A stretch of 64,000 nucleotides of DNA from Falsiroseomonas bella (GCF_003173615.1 NZ_QGNA01000004.1:558001-622000); one strand, 5' to 3'; shown: positions 33,158-42,071, counted from the first letter of the stretch. A program made the numbers and translations. The notes: a model not told the origin generated them from the letters alone.

Positions 33158-34684
33158 ATGACTGGCCCTTGGAGCAAGTTGCCGCGTGCCGTTTCGGCTT
33201 CGGTCTCCCCTTCCGCGGGATACGCGCCGCGCCGCGAGCAGCGCGCGCCCCGCGGCGCGACCCTGGCGCAGATGATCCAGGCGCTCGGTGGCGGTGGCCC
33301 GGATGACGGGGTGGCGATCGATCCTGCCGAGGTCATTGCGCGCGGCGCCGAAGGCACCGTCTGGTCGTCGCGCCGACTGCCCGACGGATCGCTCCGCTAC
33401 TGGTCCGATCAACGGGGCGGCGCCTTTGCGTTCCGCGCCCGCGGCGACCGGCCGACCAGTGGCCACGTGCTGGATACCTCCGACGTGCTGGATGTGGAGA
33501 TCGGCAACGGCCAGTCCTGGCGCGTTTACACCCCGACCGATACAGCAGGCCGGCCCTTCATCGGCACTGCGGATCGCTGGTCCGTTCTGCAGGTGCTGAA
33601 CCAGGCCGGCGCCTTCGTGGAGCGCGGCGATGCCGGCACCACCGGTGCCAGCGACATCCGGGGCCGCGAATACCCGTCGGCCGGCAACTACACCGATCAG
33701 ATCGGCACCACGGCGGCGCAGGTGCGGCAGCTGCTGCGTCGGCGCGCGCGCATGCAGGTGACGCCGATCGTGCACTTCGTGCACGGCTTCGGCGCTGCCA
33801 CGTGGCGCAACAATGGCGGCTTCTGGCTGGCGCCGGGTTCCGCGCCGTGGGCTTCCGGCGTCGCCATCATGGGCGCGCTGCCGGCAGTCGCTGCGGCCTA
33901 CGGGATGACGTGCCGGTTCGTCGCGGTGGGTTGGACGCACGGTGTCGCCGGAGTTCGTCGGATCGACTACTATGACGAGCTTCAGAACATGATGGCGTCC
34001 TACGACGCGCTGGATCTGCCCGGCACGACAACGCAGGCGCTGCGCATTTTTCTCGACCAGCCGAACACGACCAACAGCGCGACCAGCATCATCGAGCCCG
34101 GCCTGCCGCACGGCTCCAACTGGTTCAGGCAGCTGGACTTCGTCCTCGACCACCCGACCCGCGCCTACCTGACCGGGCCGAGATATCCCTTCCCGCTGAT
34201 CGATACCATTCATCACAGTGCCTACGGCTACGCTAAGATCGGCGAGGTCGAGGGCTACGTGAAGCATCGCGTGCTGGACCTGGGCCAAGCCTGGGAGCCT
34301 CTGCGAATCATCGGCGCCAGCATCACCGGTGCGACCATCACCGTGACCACGAACCAGCCGTACGCAGGCGGTGCGCTGTCAATCGACACCAGCATGATCG
34401 AGGCCGCCGAGAGCTATGGCTTCCGCGTCTACGTCGCAGGCGTCAAGCGGACGATCAGCGGCGTGGATGTCAGCGGGACCACCATCACCATTACGCTGGC
34501 ATCCGCGCCGTTGGCCGGGTCGGCCGTCGAGCTTTCCTATGCGGTCTACGGCGTTGCGCAGCGCAGCGGCACGCATGCTGGCGTTTGGGGCAACGTGAAG
34601 ATGGCCGGGCCTGCCTCGCCATTATGGCCGGCAGAGACGATAGACGCCTGGCTGATCTGTGATCGCCGCACTCTCACTGCCTGA
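33158..34684 (+). CDS. SGNH/GDSL-type esterase, phage tail or capsule-active protein-like
   Basis: 508 residues from the ATG at 33158, with GAGGG nearby; a GTG 9 bases upstream is also possible. No signal peptide. Residues about 105-370 have hallmarks of a sialate-O-acetylesterase-like SGNH fold: GQS at 118-120, in place of the usual GQSN block I, and the block V pair D349-x-x-H352 in LIDTIHHSAYGYAKIGE. Residues about 383-470 form a beta-rich Ig-like repeat (SITGATITVTTNQPYAGGAL and VSGTTITITLASAPLAGSAV). Such architectures occur in phage tail-associated and bacteriophage-derived proteins. The DNA is less GC-rich than its neighbours. Lone insert; no other phage structural gene is seen. Confidence 0.68.
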   Translation: MTGPWSKLPRAVSASVSPSAGYAPRREQRAPRGATLAQMIQALGGGGPDDGVAIDPAEVIARGAEGTVWSSRRLPDGSLRYWSDQRGGAFAFRARGDRPTSGHVLDTSDVLDVEIGNGQSWRVYTPTDTAGRPFIGTADRWSVLQVLNQAGAFVERGDAGTTGASDIRGREYPSAGNYTDQIGTTAAQVRQLLRRRARMQVTPIVHFVHGFGAATWRNNGGFWLAPGSAPWASGVAIMGALPAVAAAYGMTCRFVAVGWTHGVAGVRRIDYYDELQNMMASYDALDLPGTTTQALRIFLDQPNTTNSATSIIEPGLPHGSNWFRQLDFVLDHPTRAYLTGPRYPFPLIDTIHHSAYGYAKIGEVEGYVKHRVLDLGQAWEPLRIIGASITGATITVTTNQPYAGGALSIDTSMIEAAESYGFRVYVAGVKRTISGVDVSGTTITITLASAPLAGSAVELSYAVYGVAQRSGTHAGVWGNVKMAGPASPLWPAETIDAWLICDRRTLTA

Positions 34685-34695
34685 CACGCGGGGCG

Positions 34696-34892
34696 TGAAC
34701 GCGACCGACCGTGAGCGCCAGACGGGAACGCATCTGCTCGCCCCGCTCAGCCGCGTCCGGCAGATCGCCGTGGCGCTGATCGCCTTCGGCGCCGGCTACG
34801 CCACGACACCATCGAGCACCTTTGCCAAAACCGGCCAAAACAGCGGCCTATCGTCGGTTGGCAGGAGATGCCGCCGGGGGTGGCGGCGGTAG
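34696..34892 (+). CDS. Small hypothetical protein at the end of the esterase insert
   Basis: About 65 residues from a GTG start (an earlier GTG at 34659 is possible). A hydrophobic stretch RQIAVALIAFGAGYATT could be one membrane helix, as in small phage-borne membrane proteins; the tail is basic. It runs across the right CCTTTGCCA copy, so the last third may be chance open frame. Weak support. Confidence 0.25.
34819..34827 (+). repeat. CCTTTGCCA, right copy flanking the esterase insert
   Basis: Identical to the 9 bases at 33069-33077, 1750 bases away in the same orientation. A related CGGCCAAAAC lies just to the right. Confidence 0.35.
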
Positions 34893-34898
34893 CCTGCG

Positions 34899-36191
34899 TC
34901 AGCCCGCCACCTTGGCTAGAAGCTTCGCCAGGCGCTGCGTCAGCGGATGCTCCGGATGCGCCTTTCGCAGGGCCGCCAGATGGCCCTCGGCGCCCGCACG
35001 GTCGCCGGCCTCGAGCGCCAGCTCGGCCAGCCGCGCCTGGGCCTGGGGTTGTGTGGGGTCGGCGCGGAGCGCGGCGCGCCAGGCGGCCTTGGCGCCTTCC
35101 GCCTCGCCCAGCCGCTCGCGCAGCTTGGCGATCTGCACATGCTGCGCGGCCTCCCGCATCATCGCCGCGGTCGTCTCGCGCAGGATCAGCGCGCAGGCGG
35201 CGTCCAGCGCGGCGCCGCGGTCGATCGGCGGGGGGCCTGACGGTGCGGCGGCCGGCGCGGCCGAGGGCGGCGCGAAGAGTGTCGGACGGTCGGGGAACCA
35301 GCGGTGGCGCACCGCCTCGTTCACCGCGTGGAAGCGCGCGAGGAAAGCCGCGGCTTGCCCTGGATCGGGGCGCCAGCCCTGGCCGGGCAGGTGCTCGTTG
35401 GCCTGCTGCACGAAGCGGCGCCACAGCACGGAGGCGCCGTCGGGTTTGCCGCCCATCGCCTCCGCCATGGCGCGCACCAGCTCGATGCCGCCCGGGGTGA
35501 GGGAGAGGTTGCTCTGCCGGTCGGGGTCGTCCGGCGGCACCTCCAGCGGGATGCCGCAAAACGACAGGAAATCGTCCACGACGTCGCCGTTCAGCAGGCT
35601 CTCGCGCTCGAAGATGCGCGGCTGCACCGCCGCCTCCCCGAAGACGCGCGCCCAGAGGTCGAGCAGCGCGGCATAGTCATAGGCGCGCAGCGTCTCCGGC
35701 CCGGCCGCCGGCATGACGGGGGGCGCGACATGCCCGACGCGCAGCGCCTGAGTGTAGCCGGAGGCGAAATGGCTGTCCTGGCGGCGCAGATACATCACGA
35801 CGCGCACGGTCCCGACATGCGGCGCGAGCAGGTCGCGCAGCGCGCCGATCGTCTCTTCCGTGTCGAGCAGCCCGCCCATCTGCTCGGCCGAGATCAGCAG
35901 CAGCCGCGTATCGGCCGGCAGCGCGTGGAGTTCGCTCGCGAAGTCGGTGCGGAACCGGGCGAGGCGCGCGGCGGGCGGCATGCCCTCCCACACCGCGGGA
36001 TTGAAATGGCCGAGGCGCTGCACCGGCACCAGCGAGGCCGGCAGCAGGCCGTGGTTCGCCCAGCCAGGCGAGAGAGGATAGCAGACGCCGAGCTTCCCCA
36101 GCGCCTCCCGCCGCGCGCCGAGCACGCGCTGGATCGAGGAGGTGCCGGTCTTGGACTGACCGATGTGCAGTATCAACTCTGGTTTCGGCAT
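34899..36191 (-). CDS. Sulfotransferase-like protein with C-terminal TPR repeats
   Basis: 430 residues. The N-terminus LILHIGQSKTGTSSIQRVL is the 5'-phosphosulfate-binding loop of the sulfotransferase family (KTGTSS). The middle has VVMYLRRQDSHFASGY, resembling the 3'-phosphate-binding R/S element. Residues about 355-425 form at least two TPR-like helices (AKLRERLGEAEGAKAAWRAALRADPTQPQA and ARLAELALEAGDRAGAEGHL). A low-complexity Pro/Ala linker joins the two parts. It probably sulfates a surface carbohydrate or peptide, with the TPR part for protein contact. It borders the esterase insert on the right. Confidence 0.8.
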   Translation of the reverse strand: MPKPELILHIGQSKTGTSSIQRVLGARREALGKLGVCYPLSPGWANHGLLPASLVPVQRLGHFNPAVWEGMPPAARLARFRTDFASELHALPADTRLLLISAEQMGGLLDTEETIGALRDLLAPHVGTVRVVMYLRRQDSHFASGYTQALRVGHVAPPVMPAAGPETLRAYDYAALLDLWARVFGEAAVQPRIFERESLLNGDVVDDFLSFCGIPLEVPPDDPDRQSNLSLTPGGIELVRAMAEAMGGKPDGASVLWRRFVQQANEHLPGQGWRPDPGQAAAFLARFHAVNEAVRHRWFPDRPTLFAPPSAAPAAAPSGPPPIDRGAALDAACALILRETTAAMMREAAQHVQIAKLRERLGEAEGAKAAWRAALRADPTQPQAQARLAELALEAGDRAGAEGHLAALRKAHPEHPLTQRLAKLLAKVAG

Positions 36192-36349
36192 CGCCCGCTT
36201 CTACGCCGCGAAGGCGGCGGGCGCAGCATGTGCGGCGGAACCTCCTCGGCCGCGCAGCGGCCGCGCGCGGCGACCGACCTTTCCGTCCGGCGCACCATGT
36301 CTGCGGCGCGCAAGCCAAGTGACCGGAGGTCGCGCCGGCGACTGAGGCA

Positions 36350-36796
36350 TCAAACCAGACTCTTCCTGAACCAGAGCCGGGAATGGCCCGCCGGCATCCC
36401 GTCCAGCCGGCCGAACTCCGCATAGCCGTTCCGCTGCCAGAAATCCGGCGCCTGGAAGCTGAAGGTGTCCGTGTAGGCATGGGCGCAGCCGCGGGCGCGG
36501 GCGATGTCCTCCGCGCGGCGCAGCAGCTCCGATCCCAGGCCGAGGCCGCGCATTTCGCGGGAGAGCCAGAGCCAGTCGATGAACAGCCAGCCCCAGAAGG
36601 TCAGCCCGAGCAGCCCGCCACGGACCGCGCCATCGGGCGCGCGGGCCAGCAGCGTCACCGGCTCCCGGTCATAGGCGCCGCCCATTTCCTGGTTGTAGGC
36701 GTGCAGCCCGCGCTGGATGGCGGCGACGGCGTCGAGCTCGGGATAGGCGTCCTCGACGATCTCGATGTCGGGGGGCGCGGCGGGCTTGCCGCTCAT
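36350..36796 (-). CDS. GNAT family N-acetyltransferase
   Basis: 148 residues. Acetyl-CoA site MRGLGLGSELLRRAEDIARARG (the GLGxG loop is RGLGLGS) and the late beta strand YTDTFSFQAPDFWQRNGYAEFGR, which is a family mark. The start overlaps the ParA stop by 4 bases. The acceptor substrate is unknown; the PDFWQRNGY pattern is common in small-molecule and peptide N-acetyltransferases. Confidence 0.88.
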   Translation of the reverse strand: MSGKPAAPPDIEIVEDAYPELDAVAAIQRGLHAYNQEMGGAYDREPVTLLARAPDGAVRGGLLGLTFWGWLFIDWLWLSREMRGLGLGSELLRRAEDIARARGCAHAYTDTFSFQAPDFWQRNGYAEFGRLDGMPAGHSRLWFRKSLV

Positions 36797-37428
36797 CGGC
36801 GCCGGAAGCCCCGAAGCGCTGCGGCCAGCGCGCGGACCTCGTCCGCCGCCAGCGAGCGCGGCGCGGCTTCCGTCACGCCGAGCCCGGCCGCGAAGGCCTG
36901 CGCGAAACCGGTGCGGTTGCCGAGCGTGGCATCGAGCAGCGTGACGCCCTTGCCGCGCAGCGCCGCCGCCACCTCGGCCGTCAGCCTGCCTTGCGCCGGC
37001 ACGCGGTTCAGCGCCACGGCGACCGGCCGCTTCTCGGCCTTGGCGAGGTCGAGCGTCGCGCCGGTGGCCCAGAGATCGGCCGGGGAGGGCTGCAGCGGCA
37101 CCAGCACCAGGTCGGCGCTGCGGATGGCGATGCGGGCGTCGGTGTCGTCATGCGGCGGGGTGTCGAGCAGGATCACGTCGTGGCTGCGCCGCAGCTTGTC
37201 GCAGGCGGCGGGCACGCGCCAGCCGGCCGGCGCCTCGAAATCCAGCACGGTCGCGCGGCCGCCGGCCTGGCCGCGGGCTTGGTGCCAGTGGCTGAGCGTC
37301 TTCTGCGGATCGGTGTCGAGCAGCGCCACGCGCTCCCCGAGGCCGGCGAAGGCCGCGGCCAGGTTGGCCGCCAGGGTGGACTTGCCTGCGCCGCCCTTCC
37401 GCTGGGCGACGGCGACGACGAAAGCCAT
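36793..37428 (-). CDS. ParA/MinD-like ATPase (orphan)
   Basis: 211 residues. Deviant Walker A QRKGGAGKSTLAANLA (residues 9-24), switch region LLDTDPQKTLSHW and Walker B-like VILLDTPPHDD. It is a short ParA-family ATPase without an N-terminal HTH and without a partner parB or parS-like repeats nearby, so plasmid or chromosome partition is unlikely. Such orphans position protein clusters or help assemble envelope complexes. A GNAT gene follows with a 4-base overlap. The tail LGVTEAAPRSLAADEVRALAAA is the usual C-terminal helix. Confidence 0.87.
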   Translation of the reverse strand: MAFVVAVAQRKGGAGKSTLAANLAAAFAGLGERVALLDTDPQKTLSHWHQARGQAGGRATVLDFEAPAGWRVPAACDKLRRSHDVILLDTPPHDDTDARIAIRSADLVLVPLQPSPADLWATGATLDLAKAEKRPVAVALNRVPAQGRLTAEVAAALRGKGVTLLDATLGNRTGFAQAFAAGLGVTEAAPRSLAADEVRALAAALRGFRRR

Positions 37429-37515
37429 GGGCGCGACTCCGCACGGTCGTTGTGCAGTGCGGAAGTTAGCAGCAGCGGGGCTGCCCGCCCAAACGCCGCC
37501 GGCACGCCGTGCCGC

Positions 37516-37881
37516 TCAGCGGCCGGCGGGGGGCGTGCCAGATTGCATCGGCGCACCGCCGACCCGGGGCGGGATGACGTCGCGATTGGTGAAGAAGCCC
37601 TCGGAATGGTCCGGGCGCCGCGCGCCGGGCACGGGCGGGCCGCCAAGGACTTCGTGGCCCGAGGGTGGACCCGGCGGGCGAGGGATCCCGGCGCCGGCGC
37701 GCGGGTCCGGCGCAACGCCGGGTGCCCGCACCTCGCCTTCCGGCCCTGGCTGGCTGTTCCCGGGCGGGAGGGACGGCGGCAGTTGGCTGCTGACGGCCGG
37801 CGCGTCCGGGCCGGATCGCAGCTGGGCGCCGGCGGTGCCGCCGAGTGTGAGGAGGCAGGCGACGAGGAGAAGCGTCCGCAT
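37516..37881 (-). CDS. Proline-rich secreted hypothetical protein
   Basis: About 121 residues from MRTLLLVACLLTLGGTAGA, a signal peptide cut near AGA-Q; an ATG 18 bases upstream is possible. The mature part is rich in Pro and Gly (SSQLPPSLPPGNSQPGPEGE, GIPRPPGPPSGHEVLGGPP) without Cys or any recognised domain, so it is probably unstructured in the periplasm. It is read in the same direction as the ParA gene ahead of it. Function unknown. Confidence 0.6.
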   Translation of the reverse strand: MRTLLLVACLLTLGGTAGAQLRSGPDAPAVSSQLPPSLPPGNSQPGPEGEVRAPGVAPDPRAGAGIPRPPGPPSGHEVLGGPPVPGARRPDHSEGFFTNRDVIPPRVGGAPMQSGTPPAGR

Positions 37882-37992
37882 GCGGCGCAAGCGCCGCAAG
37901 TGCCCCCGGGTTCAGCTGCCTTCTCGCAGGAACCCGGGAAGCGGTGCGATCCGCCCGGGAAGAACGGCACCGTCCTTCCCGATCGTCGTCAG

Positions 37993-38679
37993 TCAGCGGC
38001 GACGCCGGCGGGCGAGCCCCATGGCGAAGATGCCGGCTCCGAGCAGCGTCAGGCTTGCCGGCTCGGGCGCCGGGATGAAGTTCGGATCGGCCACGGTCGT
38101 GCCTTTCCAGACGAGGTAGTCGTTGTCGTCACCCACGCTGCCCGGATGTGAAAAGAGCAGATACTTCGCCGACGTGTCGAAGCCGGCGATGGAGGCGAGG
38201 ATCTCCTTCTCCACGGAGCCGCCGGTGTAGGCGAAATTGGCGCTGCCGATCACCGAGCCGAAGGTCGGGTCGTTGCTCCACTGCAGCCGGCCTTCCTCGC
38301 TGCCGCCGCTGCCGCCGCCATCCAGCGACGAAACCCAAAGCGTTTCCCAGAGCTCGCCCGTGGGCAATGTCAGGCGGATGAACTCGTTGCTGCCGTCGTT
38401 GTCGAGCTCGTTCACGTCCCCGCCGCCGCTGCGGCAGGCGCTGGCCCCCTCGGAGCAGACCCCGAGGCCGTGATCATTGGTCACGTTCCGGAGCCACAGG
38501 TTGGCGGGCGTGCTCAGGTTGTTGTTGAAGCCTTCCGCCGTCACGCCACCCACCACGACGCTCGTCGCGAGCGCAGTGTTCTCAGCCCCGAGCGTCGTGA
38601 AGTCGAAGCTGCCAGCCTGCGCCTGCCCGACGCCGAGCAGCGCTGCAGCCGCGATCCCCAAGAGAGATGACTTCTTCAT
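37993..38679 (-). CDS. PEP-CTERM sorting domain protein (copy 4)
   Basis: 228 residues from MKKSSLLGIAAAALLGVGQA, chosen because GGAGGG precedes it and it begins the signal peptide. The body has a Cys pair (GVCSEGASACRSGGG) and a beta-sandwich-like region with TGELWETLWVSSLDGG. It ends in APEPASLTLLGAGIFAMGLA followed by RRRRR, a PEP-CTERM signal with the basic tail. It is far from the other three (18-22 kb) and has a different body. Expected at the outer surface after exosortase cutting. Role unknown. Confidence 0.9.
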   Translation of the reverse strand: MKKSSLLGIAAAALLGVGQAQAGSFDFTTLGAENTALATSVVVGGVTAEGFNNNLSTPANLWLRNVTNDHGLGVCSEGASACRSGGGDVNELDNDGSNEFIRLTLPTGELWETLWVSSLDGGGSGGSEEGRLQWSNDPTFGSVIGSANFAYTGGSVEKEILASIAGFDTSAKYLLFSHPGSVGDDNDYLVWKGTTVADPNFIPAPEPASLTLLGAGIFAMGLARRRRR

Positions 38680-39147
38680 CCTTGGCCCTCCGACACGGGC
38701 GAGCGCCATGCTCGCTCCGCGGCTCAGACAGCAAAAGACATGCCAGCGACCGCGAAAGAAAAATCAGCACGACAATCAATACGTTGTCACATCGTGCGGC
38801 GAGCGCGGCCTTGCATTGTAAAGAAATACGACATCATGATCATTAATGATGCATTCATGCTGCACGACGAGGTGAAAAAGACAGGACAGGGGCTGGCGGG
38901 CAGATTGCCCCGCGGGTCGCTTTGAGTCGTCCTGGCTGTTTGCGGTGGGCGAACTTCTCGTAACGGTTGTGGTTGCCGGCGTGGCCGTATTCCGCTGTCG
39001 CGCGCAATGTAAGATTCTTCGACACCGGCCCGGCGTTCTTTCGAAACAATTGTATTTAACGAATCTATACTATCAAGTGGCCTGTGCCCGTTCGGCGGAA
39101 CCGCGCGGCAGTTCCTCCCGCCCTGCCGCTGCTCTAGCCTCGCCCGC
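38680..39147. other. Intergenic region between PEP-CTERM copy 4 and the NAD(P)HX repair gene
   Basis: 468 bases, clearly AT-richer than the window. It contains CATTGTAAAGAAATACG (38814-38830), a 12-bp palindrome ATCATTAATGAT (38839-38850) and CAATTGTATTTAACG near 39048-39062, which may form promoters for the genes on either side. A few short frames exist but none is convincing. Confidence 0.5.
38839..38850. promoter_or_regulatory. 12-bp palindrome ATCATTAATGAT upstream of PEP-CTERM copy 4
   Basis: Perfect self-complementary AT-rich site about 160 bases before the copy 4 start, next to CATTGTAAAGAAATACG. A possible operator; no regulator can be assigned. Confidence 0.3.
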
Positions 39148-40563
39148 GTGGAGGAACTGCTCACCCCGGCTGAGATGGCGCGCGCCGACACGGCGGCGAT
39201 CGCCGGCGGCGTGCCCGGCGTCGTGCTGATGGAGGCCGCGGGGCGGGCGGTGGCGCGGGCGGCGATGCGGCGCTTCCGGCCGGTGCGGACGCTGGTGCTG
39301 GCCGGGCCCGGCAACAATGGGGGCGACGGCTGGGTCGCGGCGCGGCTGCTGGAGCAGGCGGGCTGGCCTGTGGTGGTGGCGCCGCTGGCTCTGCCGCGGC
39401 CTGGCGGCGATGCGGCGCTGGCCGCTGCGCGCTGGCGTGGGCCGGTGGTGCCCTTTTCGGCGGCCGAAGCGGCGCGTGCCGGGCTCGTGGTGGATGCGGT
39501 GTTTGGCGCCGGCCTGTCCAAGCCGGTGGATGGGTTGGCGGCCGACGTGCTCGGCGCCGTGCGATGCCCGCTGGTGGCGGTGGACGTGCCCTCCGGCGTG
39601 GATGGCGCGACGGGGGAGGTCATTGGGTTCGCGCCGAACGCCGCGCTGACCGTCACCTTCTTCCGCCGCAAGCCTGGGCACCTGCTGTATCCAGGGCGCG
39701 CCCTCTGCGGCGAGACGGTCCTGGCCGATATTGGCCTGCCCGCCTCCGTGCTGCCGGCCATCGGTCCACGCGCCTGGCGCAACGGGCCGTGGCTCTGGCG
39801 CATCCTCCGCCCCGGCGCGGCCAGCCACAAATATGCGCGGGGCCATGTGGCCGTCGCGGCCGGCAAGGGCATGACGGGCGCGGCGAGGCTGGTCGCCACG
39901 GGGGCGCGGCGCGCCGGGGCGGGGCTGCTCAGCGTCGCCGCGCCGGATGCCGCGACGGCCGCGGTGCTGCGCGCCGGCGATCCAGGCGTGATCGTCGCAG
40001 AGGATCGCGCCGCGCTGCTCGCCGATGTCCGCATCGGCACTTGGGTCATCGGCCCCGGCCTGCCGCCCGACGAGGGGACGCGCGCGCTGCTGCGGGAGAC
40101 GGTGTCCGCCGGCAGGCAAGTGGTGGCGGATGCCGGTGCGCTGCGCGCCGCGGCCGGCGATCCTGCCGCGCTCGCCGGCTGCGCCGTGCTGACCCCCCAT
40201 GCCGGCGAGTTCTCCGCCGTCTTCGGCCCGCCGGGCGCCGATCGGCCGGGCGCGGTCCGCGCCGCCGCGGCGGCGACCGGCGCCGTGCTGGTGCTGAAGG
40301 GGGCGGATACGCTCATCGCCGCGCCGGATGGGCGGCTCGCCATCAACGACAACGCGCCGCCCTGGCTCGCCACCGGCGGCACCGGTGACGTGCTGGCCGG
40401 GATCGTCGCCGGGTTGCTGGCGCAGGGCATGCCGCCCTTCGAGGCCGCCGCCGCGGCGGTGCATGTGCATGGCGAGGCCGCGCGGCGCGCCGGGCCGGGG
40501 ATGCTGGCCGAGGACCTCGGTTCCGTGATCGCTCACGCCATCGCAACCTATTGGCTCGATTGA
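39148..40563 (+). CDS. nnr: Bifunctional NAD(P)H-hydrate epimerase / ADP-dependent dehydratase
   Basis: 471 residues, the normal two-domain Nnr. The N-terminal YjeF_N epimerase (about 1-205) contains GPGNNGGDGWVAARLLEQAG and VDVPSGVDGATGEV. The C-terminal kinase-like dehydratase (about 225-465) contains GHVAVAAGKGMTGAARL, LTPHAGEFSAVFG and NDNAPPWLATGGTGDVLAGI. Together they repair hydrated, inactive NAD(P)HX to NAD(P)H. The start is GTG. The gene is followed 50 bases later by malonyl-CoA decarboxylase in the same direction. Confidence 0.95.
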   Translation: MEELLTPAEMARADTAAIAGGVPGVVLMEAAGRAVARAAMRRFRPVRTLVLAGPGNNGGDGWVAARLLEQAGWPVVVAPLALPRPGGDAALAAARWRGPVVPFSAAEAARAGLVVDAVFGAGLSKPVDGLAADVLGAVRCPLVAVDVPSGVDGATGEVIGFAPNAALTVTFFRRKPGHLLYPGRALCGETVLADIGLPASVLPAIGPRAWRNGPWLWRILRPGAASHKYARGHVAVAAGKGMTGAARLVATGARRAGAGLLSVAAPDAATAAVLRAGDPGVIVAEDRAALLADVRIGTWVIGPGLPPDEGTRALLRETVSAGRQVVADAGALRAAAGDPAALAGCAVLTPHAGEFSAVFGPPGADRPGAVRAAAAATGAVLVLKGADTLIAAPDGRLAINDNAPPWLATGGTGDVLAGIVAGLLAQGMPPFEAAAAAVHVHGEAARRAGPGMLAEDLGSVIAHAIATYWLD

Positions 40564-40613
40564 TCGCCTCCTTTCTGCCACCATCTGTCTGAAACACGCG
40601 GAAAGGATCCGTG

Positions 40614-42071
40614 ATGTCGGACCTGGCCATCTCGACCGGCCTCCTCGACCGCGCGCTGCGCCGCGTCACCTCGCTGTGGCGCGACATGGCCGGCACCGCG
40701 CCGGTCGGCGCCGAGGCGGATTTCGCCGCCCGGATGCGGGCCTGCCTGGAGGCGCGCGGGGGCGAGGTCTCCGCCCGGTCCCGCGCGGCCGGCCTCGCCG
40801 AGGCCTATCTGGCGGCCGACCATGGCGGGCGCGGGGACTTCCTGCGCGCCCTGGCCGCCTTCGATTCCGACCCCGAGGCCGTTCGCGCCGCCTGGGAGAA
40901 GGTGGCCGCCGCGACCGACCCGGCCGAGCGCGCCGCGGCCAAGGCGCGTCTGCGCCGCACGTTGGAGCCGCCGCGGCTGCGCCTGCTGACCCAGTTCACC
41001 GCGATCCCCGATGGCGTGAAGTTCGTGGTGAACCTGCGCGCCGACCTGCTCGCCCGCGTGAAGGGCGAGCCGATGCTGGAGGCGCTGGAGACCGATTTCC
41101 GCACGCTGCTCGCCGCCTGGTTCGACGTGGGCTTCCTGGAGCTGCGGGCGATCGACTGGTCCTCTCCCGCCTCGCTGCTCGAGAAGCTGGTGGGCTACGA
41201 GGCGGTGCACCGCATCCGCACCTGGCGCGACCTGAAGAACCGGCTGGATTCCGACCGGCGCTGCTATGCCTTCTTCCACCCCCGCATGCCGGAGGAGCCG
41301 CTGATCTTCGTGGAGGTCGCGCTGGTGAAGGGGCTCGCGGACAACGTGCAGGCGCTGCTGGACGAGAAGGCGCCGCTGCAGGACCCGCGCAAGGCCGACA
41401 CGGCGATCTTCTACTCCATCAACAACTGCCAGCGTGGCCTGGATGGGATCAGCTTCGGCAATTTCCTGATCAAGCGTGTGGTCGCGCTGCTCTCGGCCGA
41501 GTTCGGCAACCTCAAGGCCTTCGCGACCCTCTCGCCCATCCCGGGCTTCCGCCGCTGGCTGGATGAGCGGATCGCCGCCGCCGATGTCGCGCTGATCAAC
41601 GAGGAGGAGGCGCTTGCGCTGCGCACGGCGCTGCCGCCCGACCTCGCGCTGCCCGCGCCGGCCAGCGACGGCGCCGTGGTCGCGCCGCGCCCGCCGGCGG
41701 GCGAGACGCCGGTGCAGACGCTGGCGCGCGTGCTCTCGCGCCGGATCGCGGCGCGGGAGGAGGCGGTGGCCAAGGCGCTCGATCCCCTGCTGCTGCGCGC
41801 CTGCGCGCGTTACCTGCTGGCCGAGAGCGGCCGCGACGCGAAGCGCGCGCGCGACCCGGTGGCGCATTTCCACCTCTCCAACGGCGCGCGGGTGGAGCGG
41901 CTCAACCCGCGCGGCGACGTCAGCGAGAAGGGCTGGCGCGAGAGTGCGGGGATGATGGTGAACTACCTCTACGACCCCGCGAAGATCGAGGATTACCACG
42001 AGGACTATGCGGGCGAGGGCAAGCGCGCGGCGTCCTCGGCCGTGCGGAAGCTGGCCAAGGGCTTCGTCTAG
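40614..42071 (+). CDS. Malonyl-CoA decarboxylase
   Basis: 485 residues from the ATG at 40614, with GGAAAGGA upstream. It decarboxylates malonyl-CoA to acetyl-CoA. The helical N-terminal domain (about 1-180) contains RLLTQFTAIPDGVKFVVNLR. The C-terminal GNAT-like catalytic domain contains CYAFFHPRMPEEPLIFVEVA, FYSINNCQRGLDGISFGNFL and the FATLSPIPGFRRWL strand, which are family marks. No malonate transporter or MatB synthetase is beside it, so a role in lowering malonyl-CoA or in odd-source carbon use is equally possible. Confidence 0.95.
   Translation: MSDLAISTGLLDRALRRVTSLWRDMAGTAPVGAEADFAARMRACLEARGGEVSARSRAAGLAEAYLAADHGGRGDFLRALAAFDSDPEAVRAAWEKVAAATDPAERAAAKARLRRTLEPPRLRLLTQFTAIPDGVKFVVNLRADLLARVKGEPMLEALETDFRTLLAAWFDVGFLELRAIDWSSPASLLEKLVGYEAVHRIRTWRDLKNRLDSDRRCYAFFHPRMPEEPLIFVEVALVKGLADNVQALLDEKAPLQDPRKADTAIFYSINNCQRGLDGISFGNFLIKRVVALLSAEFGNLKAFATLSPIPGFRRWLDERIAAADVALINEEEALALRTALPPDLALPAPASDGAVVAPRPPAGETPVQTLARVLSRRIAAREEAVAKALDPLLLRACARYLLAESGRDAKRARDPVAHFHLSNGARVERLNPRGDVSEKGWRESAGMMVNYLYDPAKIEDYHEDYAGEGKRAASSAVRKLAKGFV

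Noticed and set aside
38740-38925. Short plus-strand frame in the AT-rich gap upstream of PEP-CTERM copy 4
   Set aside because: No ribosome site, no hydrophobic or domain pattern, and it overlaps the probable promoter elements.
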